A DNA stretch of 64,000 nucleotides from positions 124,001 through 188,000 of the forward strand of contig NZ_JAGGKQ010000003.1 in assembly GCF_017873815.1 (NCBI RefSeq), written 5' to 3'. Shown in pieces: positions 53,119 through 62,553 of the stretch. Position numbers and translations under genes: made by a program. The notes under the pieces were generated by a model. The model saw nothing but the letters and a program-made list of their open reading frames with translations. It did not search any database and was not told the DNA's origin. Position 1 is the stretch's first letter, and the number at the start of each line of letters is the position of its first letter. This DNA is from Halorubrum alkaliphilum. Its GTDB lineage: Archaea > Halobacteriota > Halobacteria > Halobacteriales > Haloferacaceae.

Positions 53119-56100
53119 ATGAGCCAGCAACGCGATTCGAGCGACGGATCGAGCGACTCGGCGCTCGGTCTGCTCGAAAAGTGGTACCACGTCCCGGCCC
53201 TCCTCGGGATCGTGGCCTTCATGCTATTGACACGGGTCCAGTCGTACGGCAACTTCATCGTCGACGGCGAGGTCTACTTCCGCGGAAACGACCCGTGGTA
53301 TCACTACCGCGAGACGATGTATCTCCTCGAGAACTACCCGAACACCATGCCGTTCGACGCATGGACGGGATTCCCCTTCGGGAGTCACGTCGGTCAGTTC
53401 GGGACGCTGTGGGACCAGATAACGGCGGTGTTCGTTTTCGCCGCCACGCCGATCACGGGCGGCGGTGAGGAAGGTGCGATGCGTGTCATGCTCCTCATGT
53501 CGGCGATCGTCGGCACCCTCGTTGCGGTCCCCACGTATCTCATCGCGCGGCGGTTCGTCGACCGCTTCGCCGCCGTCGCGGGAGTTGCGGTCCTCGCGCT
53601 CCTCCCGGGAACGTTCTTCAGCTACACGCTCGTCGGGTTCAACGATCACCACGCGGGTGAGATCTTCTTCCAAGTGCTCGCCGTGTTGACATTCCTCGCG
53701 GCCTTCGCCGTGGCCGAACGGGAGACGCCGGTGTGGGAACTGTTCCTCGACCGGGATTGGGCTGCTCTCAAGAAGCCGGCAGCCTACGCCGTCGCGGCCG
53801 GCGGCTCGCTTGGCCTCTATATGTGGACGTGGCAGCCGGGCGTTCTCATGGTCGGCTTCACGGGGATCTTCGTCGCGATCAAGATCACGAGTGACGTCTC
53901 CCACGGTCGGACTCCGGAGCCGATCGCCTTCGCGGCCGCGGTCTCGATGACCGTCGCCGGCTTAATGCAGCTGATCCCGCTTGACGACTTCTCGTTCGGC
54001 GTCACTGACTACTCGCTCACCCAAGTCGTGCTCCCCCTCGGCGTCGCGCTCGGGGCAGTGTTCCTCGCGTGGCTCGCACGACAGTGGGACTCCCGAGAGC
54101 TCGACGTCGACACGTACCCGCCCGCAGTTGGCGGCCTCCTTCTCGTGTCGATGGGCTTCGTCGCCGTCGTTCTGACGCCGCTCTGGGACACGGTCACGAG
54201 CGAGATCGAAAACACGATCGCCTTCGGCGCGGGCGCGACCACCCGTACCATCGGCGAGGCCGCCCCGCCGCTACAGACCAGCGGCTTCGCGGAGTTCGTT
54301 CTCTCACAGTACGGCCTCGTCTTCTTTCTGGCGCTGTTTGCGGTCCTCTTCGTTCTCGTGCGTCCGCTCGTGCGAAGCGACGAGACGAATCACACGCTGT
54401 ACGCGGTCGCCGCCTTCGCGGTCGTCGGCTCGGTGTACGCGGTGCCGAACCTCTACGCAGTCCTCGGCGGGGTCGTCGGCATCAGCTGGCAGCTGCTCGG
54501 GTTGTTGATCGCGACGGCCTTCATCGTCGGTGCGACGTTCCTCGTCCGCTATGACACGGAGGAGCTCTACTTCGTCGTCTGGGCGGCGTTCATCACGAGC
54601 ATGGCGTTCACACAGGTCCGGTTCAACTACTATCTCGCAGTCATCGTCGCGATCGGCGCGGCGTACTTCCTTCAGATCGTGATCGACACGCTCTCGCTCC
54701 CGTCGATCCGGAACCTCCGCGACATCGAGGGGTGGCAGGTGATGACGGTAGGGGCCGTGCTCGTCGTGCTCGTCGCGCCGCTCCTCTTCATGGCGACTCC
54801 GGTTTGGGCCGCGGGCGCTGGCACCGGCCCGGGCGACGTCGTCCAGTGGGACGAGAGCCTCCAGTGGATGAACGACGAGACGCCCCATCCGGGCGAACTG
54901 GAGGGCGCTGGCGAGCCGATGGAGTACTACGGAACGTACGAACGCCCGGCGGACGACGACTTCGAGTACCCTGAAGGAGCCTACGGCGTCCAGTCGTGGT
55001 GGGACTACGGTCACTGGATCACCACCAGAGCGGAACGGATACCGAACGCGAATCCGTTCCAACAAGGGGCAACTGACGCCGCAAACTATCTGCTTGCACC
55101 TGACGAGGCCGGAGCAGCCGAAGTCCTGAACCGGCAGAGCGACGAGGGCGGCGACACCCGGTACGTGATGGTCGACTGGCAGATGGTGACGCCGGGAGCG
55201 AAGTTCAACGCGCCCGTCACGTTCTACTCCGACGACGACGTCGCGCAGGACGATTTCAACTGGCTGCTGTACGAGGAGGTCGAGGGTGGCGCACAGCCGC
55301 TCACTGAGATCAGCACCCAGCGCTACTACGAGAGCCAAATGATCCGACTCTACGAGTATCACGGCAGCGCGGCCGAGCCGGAGCCGATCGTCGTCAACTG
55401 GGATGACCAGCAGTTCCGGAGTCAGACGGGCGAGGCCGTCGACCTGCGGACGACCCCGGCCTCCCCCGAGGAGGAGTCCGTGATCGAGTTCGATACCATG
55501 GAGGAGGCGGAGGCGTTCGTCGACGAGCAGGGCGGTACGGCACAGATCGGCGGCGTCGGATCGAATCCCGAAGAGCGCGTCGAGGCGCTGGAGAACTACC
55601 GGCTGGTTCACGCGACGGAGAGCAGCGCCATGGAGTCACCCGGATACCTCCAGCGGGTGTTCCAGGACCAGCAGGCGACCGGACTGGGGGCTGACGAGCT
55701 CCGTGACACCACGCCGAGCTGGGTGAAGACGTTCGAGCGCGTTCCGTCCACGAGCGTCGAGGGGAGCGGCGCGGAGCCCAACGAGGAGGTCGAGGCGACC
55801 GTCGAGATGGAGATGCCGAACTCCGACGAGACGTTCGAGTACACGCAGTTCGCCGAGGCCGACGCGGACGGCGAGTTCACGCTGACGCTCCCGTACTCCA
55901 CGACGGGCTACGACGAGTGGGGGCCCGACGAGGGGTACACGAACACAAGCGTACGGGCGGCCGGCCCCTACGAGATCACGACGGAGCCGACCACCGATGA
56001 CGACCTGTACACGACCGAGCGTGTCGGAGAGGTCGACGTGACCGAGGGACAGGTCATCGGTGAGGACGACACGACACCGACCGTCGAACTCGAGGAGCGT

Positions 56101-56313
56101 ATCCTCGACTGCCCCGCCGGCGATTCGGACTGCCCGATCGATTCGGAGGACGAAGGGAACGGAACCGATGGTGACGACAGTAACGAAAGCGAGACCGAGG
56201 ACGGAGCCGACGAGAGCGGGGATGACGCCGCCGCGATCGACGCGTCGGCGTCCGTGGGAGTCGCGACCGTTGCCGGGACGGTCGGCGTCTCGACGAGTTC
56301 GCCTCGGGTGTGA
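53119..56313 (+). CDS. aglB: Oligosaccharyltransferase catalytic subunit AglB
   Basis: STT3-family enzyme, 1064 residues, transferring the lipid-linked glycan to Asn in N-x-S/T sequons on the outer face. About thirteen membrane helices cover residues 1-590. The metal-binding acidic motifs are GNDPWYHYRE in the first outer loop and FNDHHAGE in the second; the sequon-recognition WWDYG is at residues 627-631, at the start of the globular C-terminal domain. The last 100 residues are an acidic Ser/Thr/Asp-rich tail. DUF368 follows by 12 bases in the same operon. Confidence 0.96.
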   Translation: MSQQRDSSDGSSDSALGLLEKWYHVPALLGIVAFMLLTRVQSYGNFIVDGEVYFRGNDPWYHYRETMYLLENYPNTMPFDAWTGFPFGSHVGQFGTLWDQITAVFVFAATPITGGGEEGAMRVMLLMSAIVGTLVAVPTYLIARRFVDRFAAVAGVAVLALLPGTFFSYTLVGFNDHHAGEIFFQVLAVLTFLAAFAVAERETPVWELFLDRDWAALKKPAAYAVAAGGSLGLYMWTWQPGVLMVGFTGIFVAIKITSDVSHGRTPEPIAFAAAVSMTVAGLMQLIPLDDFSFGVTDYSLTQVVLPLGVALGAVFLAWLARQWDSRELDVDTYPPAVGGLLLVSMGFVAVVLTPLWDTVTSEIENTIAFGAGATTRTIGEAAPPLQTSGFAEFVLSQYGLVFFLALFAVLFVLVRPLVRSDETNHTLYAVAAFAVVGSVYAVPNLYAVLGGVVGISWQLLGLLIATAFIVGATFLVRYDTEELYFVVWAAFITSMAFTQVRFNYYLAVIVAIGAAYFLQIVIDTLSLPSIRNLRDIEGWQVMTVGAVLVVLVAPLLFMATPVWAAGAGTGPGDVVQWDESLQWMNDETPHPGELEGAGEPMEYYGTYERPADDDFEYPEGAYGVQSWWDYGHWITTRAERIPNANPFQQGATDAANYLLAPDEAGAAEVLNRQSDEGGDTRYVMVDWQMVTPGAKFNAPVTFYSDDDVAQDDFNWLLYEEVEGGAQPLTEISTQRYYESQMIRLYEYHGSAAEPEPIVVNWDDQQFRSQTGEAVDLRTTPASPEEESVIEFDTMEEAEAFVDEQGGTAQIGGVGSNPEERVEALENYRLVHATESSAMESPGYLQRVFQDQQATGLGADELRDTTPSWVKTFERVPSTSVEGSGAEPNEEVEATVEMEMPNSDETFEYTQFAEADADGEFTLTLPYSTTGYDEWGPDEGYTNTSVRAAGPYEITTEPTTDDDLYTTERVGEVDVTEGQVIGEDDTTPTVELEERILDCPAGDSDCPIDSEDEGNGTDGDDSNESETEDGADESGDDAAAIDASASVGVATVAGTVGVSTSSPRV

Positions 56314-56325
56314 CCTCCTACCGCG

Positions 56326-57270
56326 ATGGGTGACGTCCGAGAGTGGGTCGCACTGTATCTGAAGGGGGTCGCGATGGGGACTGCGGACGCGGTCCCCGGC
56401 GTATCCGGCGGTACCATCGCGCTGATAATCGGTATCTACGAACGGCTCATCGCCGCGGTCACCGCAATCAACCCGGAGCGGATCGGGCGGGTTCTCGCGG
56501 GAATCCGTCCGCGGAACGTTCCTGACGCCCGCGCCGCGTTTCACGAGATCGACGGAGCGTTTCTCGTCGTGCTCGTCGCAGGGATCGGTACCGCCGTCGT
56601 CGCAGTGTTGACCGGTGTCGACTACCTTCTTATGACCCGACCGGTCGCGACGTACGGCTTCTTTTTCGGGTTGATCGCCGCGAGCGCGGCGGTGCTTCTG
56701 GGTGGCGTCGAACTCGACACGCCTCGCCGGAAGGCGGCCGCAGTCGCCGGGTTCCTGCTCGCGTTTCTCGCTTCGGGCTACGCCTCGACCGCGCTCGGTA
56801 GCTCTTTGCCCGTCGTCTTCCTTGCGGGCGCGGTCGCCGTCAGCGCGATGATCCTACCGGGCGTCTCCGGCTCGCTGCTGTTGATTGTGCTCGGTCAGTA
56901 CGACTACATGGCCGGTGCCGTCCGTGAGTTCGTCGGCGGACTCGCCGGGCTCGCGTTCGGCAGCGGCACCGACGTGCTCGTCGCGACGGGCCCACCGGTA
57001 GCAACGTTTCTCGTTGGGGGTATCGTCGGCGTGTTCTCCATCGCCCATGCCGTGAAGTACGCGCTCGCTCGCGCCCGAGCCGCGACGGTCGCCTTCCTCG
57101 TCAGCCTGGTCGTCGGCGCGCTCCGCGCCCCGCTCGTCGAGGTGTCGCTTCGACTCGCCGAGAGCGGGGAATCGTGGCGGGCCGCCGCACCGCGGTTCAC
57201 GGCCGCGGCCGTCGGCGGAGCAGCCGTGGTCCTCGTGTTGAACCGATACTCGAGGACGATAGAGTACTGA
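56326..57270 (+). CDS. DUF368 family polyprenyl-phosphate transporter-like protein
   Basis: A 314-residue membrane protein with about ten helices arranged as an inverted repeat. Both copies of the family signature are present: TADAVPGVSGGTIALIIG (PGVSGGT at 24-30) and MILPGVSGSLLLIVLGQYD (PGVSGS at 178-183). Bacterial DUF368 proteins (PopT) move undecaprenyl phosphate back across the membrane for reuse. Here it follows aglB by only 12 bases with no promoter of its own, so it may return dolichyl phosphate released by AglB. That role is inference. Confidence 0.88.
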   Translation: MGDVREWVALYLKGVAMGTADAVPGVSGGTIALIIGIYERLIAAVTAINPERIGRVLAGIRPRNVPDARAAFHEIDGAFLVVLVAGIGTAVVAVLTGVDYLLMTRPVATYGFFFGLIAASAAVLLGGVELDTPRRKAAAVAGFLLAFLASGYASTALGSSLPVVFLAGAVAVSAMILPGVSGSLLLIVLGQYDYMAGAVREFVGGLAGLAFGSGTDVLVATGPPVATFLVGGIVGVFSIAHAVKYALARARAATVAFLVSLVVGALRAPLVEVSLRLAESGESWRAAAPRFTAAAVGGAAVVLVLNRYSRTIEY

Positions 57271-57416
57271 AGCTCGGTGGCGGCAGTTTCTCGGTCGGTT
57301 CGGGGGTACGTCGCGAACGCCTGTGTGAGCGATGTCGGAGGCACGTCGCCCACTGGCGGATCCGTGTGGATATCCGATGTCCGAACCCTCTTGAGACACG
57401 CCCGCGAACGGACGGC

Positions 57417-58439
57417 GTGACGAACACCAACCGCGAGTGGCTTCTCGCCGAGCGGCCGGACGGCGAGCCCGACGTGGACTGCTTCGAACTCCGTGAGACG
57501 AACGTTCCCGACCCAGCTCCCGACGAACTCCTCGTCCGAACCCGGTACCTCTCGGTCGACCCGTACATGCGTGGCCGGATGCGTGACGTCGAGTCGTACG
57601 CCGAACCGTGGGACGTAGGCGACACGTTGAAGGGCGGCATCGTCGGCGAGGTCGTCGAGAGCGCGAGCGATGCGTACGACGCGGGCGACCTCGTGACCGG
57701 CGAGGGACGATGGGCCGACTACGCGACTCTCGACGCCGACGACGTAGCGCCGGTCGATCCCGCAGTCGCCGACCCGGAGGCGTACCTCGGCGTGCTCGGC
57801 ATGCCCGGGCGAACCGCCTATTTCGGTCTGCTAGAGGTCGGGGAGCCCAAGCCGGGCGACACGGTCGTCGTCTCGGGGGCGGCGGGGGCGGTTGGATCGG
57901 TGGTCGGCCAGATCGCCACGCGGAACGGCTGCCGCGTGATCGGGTTCGCCGGCAGCGACGAGAAAACCGCGTGGCTCACGGACGAACTCGGCTTCGACGC
58001 CGCGATCAACTACAAACGGACCGACGACTACCGTGCCGCACTCGACGAGGCCGCACCCGGCGGCGTGGACGTGTACTTCGACAACGTCGGCGGACCGATC
58101 ACTGACGCCGTGTTCACGACGCTGAACCTCGACGCGCGGGTCGCCGTCTGCGGACAGATCGCCCACTACAACGACGAGGAGATTCCGACCGGGCCGCGGA
58201 AGCTTCCGCAGATCATTCCCGTTCGAGCGCGGGTCGAGGGGCTGCTCGTCGGCGACTTCGCCACCCGGTTCGGCGAGGCGAGCGAGCGACTCACGGAGTG
58301 GGTCGCGAGCGGCGATCTCGAACACCGCGAGACGGTCGTAGAGGGGTTGGAGAACGCACCCGACGCCTTCCTCGGTCTCTTCTCGGGCGACAACATCGGT
58401 AAGCAGGTGGTGCGAGTGCCGTCATCGATGAACGAGTAG
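57417..58439 (+). CDS. MDR-family NADP-dependent oxidoreductase
   Basis: Zinc-free medium-chain oxidoreductase of the leukotriene B4 12-hydroxydehydrogenase/prostaglandin reductase type, 340 residues, reducing activated C=C bonds in alpha,beta-unsaturated carbonyls. VDPYMRGRM is the N-terminal signature; the cofactor motif is VVSGAAGAVGSVVGQIAT, and the Tyr-Lys region NYKRTDDYRAAL follows. FDNVGGPITDAVF and IAHYNDEEIPTGPRKL are typical. The start is a GTG at 57417; the frame extends upstream into a region overlapping the DUF368 gene. Confidence 0.93.
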   Translation: MTNTNREWLLAERPDGEPDVDCFELRETNVPDPAPDELLVRTRYLSVDPYMRGRMRDVESYAEPWDVGDTLKGGIVGEVVESASDAYDAGDLVTGEGRWADYATLDADDVAPVDPAVADPEAYLGVLGMPGRTAYFGLLEVGEPKPGDTVVVSGAAGAVGSVVGQIATRNGCRVIGFAGSDEKTAWLTDELGFDAAINYKRTDDYRAALDEAAPGGVDVYFDNVGGPITDAVFTTLNLDARVAVCGQIAHYNDEEIPTGPRKLPQIIPVRARVEGLLVGDFATRFGEASERLTEWVASGDLEHRETVVEGLENAPDAFLGLFSGDNIGKQVVRVPSSMNE

Positions 58440-58470
58440 CGATCGGTCCCCACTGCTCGCCGCGAGCCGG

Positions 58471-58860
58471 TCACAGACGGTCAAGGGCTTCCTCGAGGTC
58501 GAACTGCTCCGTCGTCTCGGCGAAGTCGTCCGTGCGTCCGTTCGCCACCTCCGAGGCGTTGGTCGCGTCCGAGCCGGATGCGGGCTCCGCTGATGCGGGC
58601 TCTGACGTCGGCGTCACCACGCGCACGTGTTCGGCGTCGAGCGACTCCGCGGTCACCGTCGCATCGAACCGCTCGCGTTCCGTGGCCCGGCCCGTGAACG
58701 GTTCGACGTGCTCGACGCCGTCGACCGAACACGCCACCGCGAGACACACCGCCTCGCGGAGTCGGTCGACCGTCCCCCACCCGCTCGGCGGGACTCGGGG
58801 GAGGACCCGTTCGCGAAGCTGCCACGTCTCTATCACCAGCTCAGCGTCATGAGATGACAT
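58471..58860 (-). CDS. Short haloarchaeal protein of unknown function
   Basis: A 129-residue acidic protein, MSSHDAELVIETWQLRERVL at the start, with a conserved-looking core VDRLREAVCLAVACSVDGVE and FDATVTAESLDAEHVRVVTP, then a Ser/Ala/Thr-rich low-complexity tail ending DLEEALDRL. No domain is recognised. It lies 50 bases beyond the S1/OB/DHH-like gene, in the same orientation, so it may be part of its transcript. Confidence 0.6.
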   Translation of the reverse strand: MSSHDAELVIETWQLRERVLPRVPPSGWGTVDRLREAVCLAVACSVDGVEHVEPFTGRATERERFDATVTAESLDAEHVRVVTPTSEPASAEPASGSDATNASEVANGRTDDFAETTEQFDLEEALDRL

Positions 58861-58910
58861 TACCCGACGTACGCCAGCCGTGAACGAGAGAGTTGTGGCC
58901 GCGCCCGGGC

Positions 58911-61043
58911 TTAGAACTGTTCGGCGACCGCGGCGACGACGGCGTCCTCCACGGCGTCACGCTCGCCCGAGAGGAACTCGATCTTCCCCTCGCGGAGGCC
59001 GGCCGTGGAGATGTCGGCAGCGGGTGCGATCTCAGCGGCACGCTCGGCGATCGCGCGGACAGAGACGTCCGCGGTCGCGCGGACGTACAGTTCGTCGGTC
59101 CCGATCCCGACCGTCGAGAGCGGCTCACCGTCGGCGTGACGACGGTGGAGGTCGTCGAGCAGCAGGGGCGTCGGCGGGAAGTCGTATCGGTGGGTGTAGC
59201 TGTCGGTGTCGAGGAGCGCGAACTCCACGCCGTCGACCGCCTCGGTGACGACGTTCGCGCTCGCGGTCTCGATCTCGGTTTCCAGCTTCTCGCGGAACTG
59301 CTCAGAGACGTGTGCGGCGAGGTCGCCGCCGTCATCGAACAGGAGATCCGTGATGAGCTCGCGTTTGTCCTGATACGACTGGTAGTAAGCCTCCAGCGCG
59401 ACCGCCTCGCGGAGCTCGGCGACTCGTTCGAGGTCGTAGCCGGCGTCGCGTGCGAGGTCGACGTAGCGGTCAGGGGTGTCCGCCCAGTAGCTCACCGCAG
59501 GGAGGTGGACGAGGTCGTCGCGGACCTCGTCGTTGATGGCTGACGCGAGCGACGCGACGAGCGCGCCGGTCGAGAGGTCGTCGTCAACCGATTCGAGCTC
59601 CGGCGAGACCAGCGTGTCGACCGTCTCGCGGGTCTCCGGGTCGGCGACGGCGGCGTCGACCACGACCGCGTCGACGCCGTAGACGGAGAGCAGTTCGAGC
59701 CCGTCCGCGGACTCGACCGTGGAACCGGTTCCGACGAGGACGAACAGCGGGAGCTTCTCGTCGTGTCGATCCCGGTCCTGTAGCATTCGGGTGGCGTCGT
59801 TCGTCGCGTCGTTCATCCCGTAGACGGGATCCTCCAGCGGACGACGGGTGAAGTAGTGGTACTCCGCGTCGCTTTTGGCGTGCTCCTCGCGGATCAACGG
59901 GAGTACGGCCCGCTCGACCGCCGCCCCGGCGACGTAGCCGTCGGCGGTGGCGGGGTGTCGGACGACGACGGGGCGTGATTCGAGCACCGCACGCCGGATC
60001 GCCTCCGCGGCGTCCAACAACCCCTCGCCGAGCTCGGCGACCGCCTCGTCGCCGGCGAGCGGCGAGAGCCCCTCCGGTCGGGCCTCTGCCGTCAGCGCCT
60101 CCGCGAGTCGTCGGCGAACCGTTTCGGCCGCCTCACCGTCGAGGACGGCGAGCGCGTCGGTCTCGACCTGAAGGTCGCCGCGGCGGCGCTCGACCTCGCC
60201 GTCGATCCGGACCGCGTCGCCGATCTCGACGTCGGGGTACGCGCGGACGCCGGGCTCGACGAACGCGGCGGCGTCGACGACGCCGCTCTCGTCTCGGAGT
60301 TCGAAGACGGTCGGACCGCCGGTCTGACGCGCGCTCACGACCTCGCCCTCCAGCCGAACCGCGTCGCCGACGCGGTCGGTGAGGGCCTCGATGGCGACGC
60401 GTTCGAGCTCGTCGTCCTCGTCTCCGGCGTCGACATCGTCATCAGCGACCGCGATGTCGGCGTCCTCGTCGTCAGCGTCAGCTTCGATTTCGTGGTTGTC
60501 CTCGTCGTCAGTGCCGGCTTCGGCGTCAGTGCCGGCTTCGGCGTCGTGGTCGTCAGTGCCGGCTTCGGCGTCGTGGTCGTCAGTGCCGGCTTCGGCGTCG
60601 ACCTCGTTCTCTGTCGCGTCGGCGTCCGCTTCGTCGTCGCTCCCGGCGGCGTCGGCACCGGACTCCTCGTCGGTCTCCGATCCGTCACCCTCGTCGTCCG
60701 CCTCCGGCGGGTACTCGGTGTCGCCGTCGTGGATCAGAACGCCGCGGAACTCGCGTTCGGTCTGTCGGATCGACCACGCGAGGTCGATGTTTCCGTTGTC
60801 ACGGACGCCTTTCACCTGAACGAACACCTCGTCTCCGGGCTCCCACTCCAAGCTGTCGAGACGGCGGTCGAGTTCCGAGCGGTGGAGCAGTCCGGTGACG
60901 CCGGGTGCCAGATCGATGAACACGCCGAACTCGGCGTATCCGTCGACGACGCCGCGATAGAAACGGTCGGCGACGAGTTGGTCGGGCGAGTCTCCACGGA
61001 AGTCGTACACGACGTCCTGGTCGTGTAAGTTGTCCCAGTTCAT
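58911..61043 (-). CDS. S1/OB-fold protein with a degenerate DHH (RecJ/Cdc45-like) domain
   Basis: A 710-residue protein. S1 RNA-binding domain (26-95, YRGVVDGYAEFGVFIDLAPG), a 105-residue acidic linker with repeats (about 108-212), an OB fold (225-305, VRLEGEVVSARQTGGPTVF) and a RecJ/DHH-like region (about 325-705). In DHH enzymes the fourth motif reads DHH; here it is VVVDAAVADPE (Asp463-Ala-Ala), and the first motif is RHPATADGY with only one Asp retained. It therefore looks catalytically impaired, as in archaeal Cdc45-like RecJ homologues. A role in replication complexes or RNA binding is inference. Confidence 0.82.
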   Translation of the reverse strand: MNWDNLHDQDVVYDFRGDSPDQLVADRFYRGVVDGYAEFGVFIDLAPGVTGLLHRSELDRRLDSLEWEPGDEVFVQVKGVRDNGNIDLAWSIRQTEREFRGVLIHDGDTEYPPEADDEGDGSETDEESGADAAGSDDEADADATENEVDAEAGTDDHDAEAGTDDHDAEAGTDAEAGTDDEDNHEIEADADDEDADIAVADDDVDAGDEDDELERVAIEALTDRVGDAVRLEGEVVSARQTGGPTVFELRDESGVVDAAAFVEPGVRAYPDVEIGDAVRIDGEVERRRGDLQVETDALAVLDGEAAETVRRRLAEALTAEARPEGLSPLAGDEAVAELGEGLLDAAEAIRRAVLESRPVVVRHPATADGYVAGAAVERAVLPLIREEHAKSDAEYHYFTRRPLEDPVYGMNDATNDATRMLQDRDRHDEKLPLFVLVGTGSTVESADGLELLSVYGVDAVVVDAAVADPETRETVDTLVSPELESVDDDLSTGALVASLASAINDEVRDDLVHLPAVSYWADTPDRYVDLARDAGYDLERVAELREAVALEAYYQSYQDKRELITDLLFDDGGDLAAHVSEQFREKLETEIETASANVVTEAVDGVEFALLDTDSYTHRYDFPPTPLLLDDLHRRHADGEPLSTVGIGTDELYVRATADVSVRAIAERAAEIAPAADISTAGLREGKIEFLSGERDAVEDAVVAAVAEQF
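60507..60596. repeat. Direct repeats in the acidic linker of the DHH-like gene
   Basis: The 18-base GTCAGTGCCGGCTTCGGC recurs at 60507, 60525, 60552 and 60579; spacings of 18, 27 and 27 keep the frame. On the coding strand they give repeats of DDHDAEAGT and DAEAGT. Slippage in a linker is the simplest explanation. Confidence 0.93.
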
Positions 61044-61224
61044 GTCGCTGAGGTCGATTCGGTGTTTCGGCGTTCGGACGCGATGTTCTCCTCGTGACTG
61101 TCACGGGGACGATCGCGGACGGAGACGCTGCGAATGGCGCGCTGATACATTTATGTGTACCCAGAAGGTCACGCCTAAAACGGTTGTCGAAAGTCGACCG
61201 GTCCCCCTCAGTCGGAGACGCGGT

Positions 61225-61842
61225 TCACCCGCCGAACAGCCCTCGCGCCGCGGCGACGACTCGATAGCCGACTCCGTAGCCGAGCACCGCCGGTGGGGCC
61301 GCGGCGATCAGCGTCCGGATCGGGGTGGTCCGGTGGACGACGCTGACGCCGAGACACAACAGGAGTCCCGCGTAGACGCCACAGGCGATCCGGAGCGCGG
61401 GGATCGGTGGTCCGGCGAGCGCCATCGGTGCGCTCGCGTACGCGACCAGTTGCACGGTCTCGCTGACGCCCCCGCGGTCCCGGGAAGGCGATCGATCTCC
61501 GACGTCGATGCTGGCGACGATCAACGACACCGTCGCCACCGCCGCGGTCAGGTGGAGTCCGACCGGAGCCGCCAGCGCAGTAACGACCAGCACGACGACG
61601 ACCGCCGAGAGGGCGACTGACTCGGCGATCGCCGGCACAATGCCCGGATCCGCGAGGACCCAGCCGATCGTGTAGGCGGCGGCCACGACCGCGGCAAACG
61701 TCAGCCCGGGCGCCTGGTCCCCGGGGCCCACTCCGTTCGTGAAGAACCGGCGCGGGCGAACCAGTACCTCGATCCACGCGCGAGTCAACCCACGGGGGCC
61801 GCGGGCGCGTCCTCCCTCCGGATCGGTCGTCCACGATGTCAC
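61225..61842 (-). CDS. Yip1 domain membrane protein
   Basis: A 205-residue membrane protein with five hydrophobic helices, from the GTG at 61842 (TSWTTDPEGGRARGPRGLTR); an upstream ATG at 61899 would add 19 residues. The N-terminal WIEVLVRPRRFFTNGVGPG is the usual Yip1-type start (the 'P-x-x-F' region before the first helix). Glycine, alanine and valine dominate the helices. Archaeal Yip1-like proteins have no settled function. Single gene on this strand. Confidence 0.8.
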   Translation of the reverse strand: MTSWTTDPEGGRARGPRGLTRAWIEVLVRPRRFFTNGVGPGDQAPGLTFAAVVAAAYTIGWVLADPGIVPAIAESVALSAVVVVLVVTALAAPVGLHLTAAVATVSLIVASIDVGDRSPSRDRGGVSETVQLVAYASAPMALAGPPIPALRIACGVYAGLLLCLGVSVVHRTTPIRTLIAAAPPAVLGYGVGYRVVAAARGLFGG

Positions 61843-61990
61843 GTCTCCCGATAGGACCGCCCGGAATAACGGGGTTCCGATCCCGGACGACCTTCCCACG
61901 GCTCCCCCGAGACGCTCTCGGAACGACTGATATCAGTGCTGATAGTCGGCGGGTAAACCCTTATACGAGCCCGGACGGAGTTGCCCACGA

Positions 61991-62449
61991 ATGAACGGGT
62001 TCCGGGTCGACGACCGCGCTTTCACCCCGCTGGCGGGAAGCGGCGTCCTCGTCGGCGTCGTCGTGTTGCTGCTCGCCGTCGTCGGTGCCGCGGTGTTCGG
62101 ACTCATCGACGGGGTCGCCCCGCCCGACGCCGAGTTCGAAGTCGAACACGAGAGCGGGGACATCGTCGTCACCGCGCTCGGCCCCGATCCGGTCCCCGCC
62201 GAGGAACTGTACGTCCGCGGAGAGGACCCGAACGAGGAAGTGACCTTCGGCGCATGGCCCGGCGACGGCGTCGTACGGCCGGGCGATCGGATCACGGTTC
62301 CCGAGGCGACCGGCAACGAGGATCTGGAGATAGTGTGGGAGCCCGTTGCGTTCGCCCGAACCGAGACGCTCGCCAGCTACAGCGAGAACGACGTCGACAC
62401 CGACGGCTGGGACGAGGCAGACCCCCTCGGCTCCGACCCGCTCGACTGA
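61991..62449 (+). CDS. Type IV pilin-like protein
   Basis: A 152-residue secreted protein with the archaeal pilin N-terminus: a short basic leader followed by RAFTPLAGSGVLVGVVVLLL, the hydrophobic helix after the prepilin cleavage region. The rest is an acidic beta-rich extracellular domain (VEHESGDIVVTALGPDPVPA ... DLEIVWEPVAFARTETLASY). It would be processed by the PibD-type peptidase and assembled on a pilus or adhesion structure. CCTTATACG sits 24-32 bases before the ATG. No pilus assembly ATPase is adjacent. Confidence 0.85.
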   Translation: MNGFRVDDRAFTPLAGSGVLVGVVVLLLAVVGAAVFGLIDGVAPPDAEFEVEHESGDIVVTALGPDPVPAEELYVRGEDPNEEVTFGAWPGDGVVRPGDRITVPEATGNEDLEIVWEPVAFARTETLASYSENDVDTDGWDEADPLGSDPLD

Positions 62450-62553
62450 GCGGCGAAGGAACCTCATAACCGTATCTAGTTACAAATATCGTTCGCGAAG
62501 CCGTGAGAGATTTCTGAACGCGTTCAAGTCGGTACGGCCCATACCCCGTTCAG

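Noticed and set aside
54304-55611. 435-residue frame opposite aglB
   Set aside because: Mirror of the AglB catalytic region; no recognisable domain.
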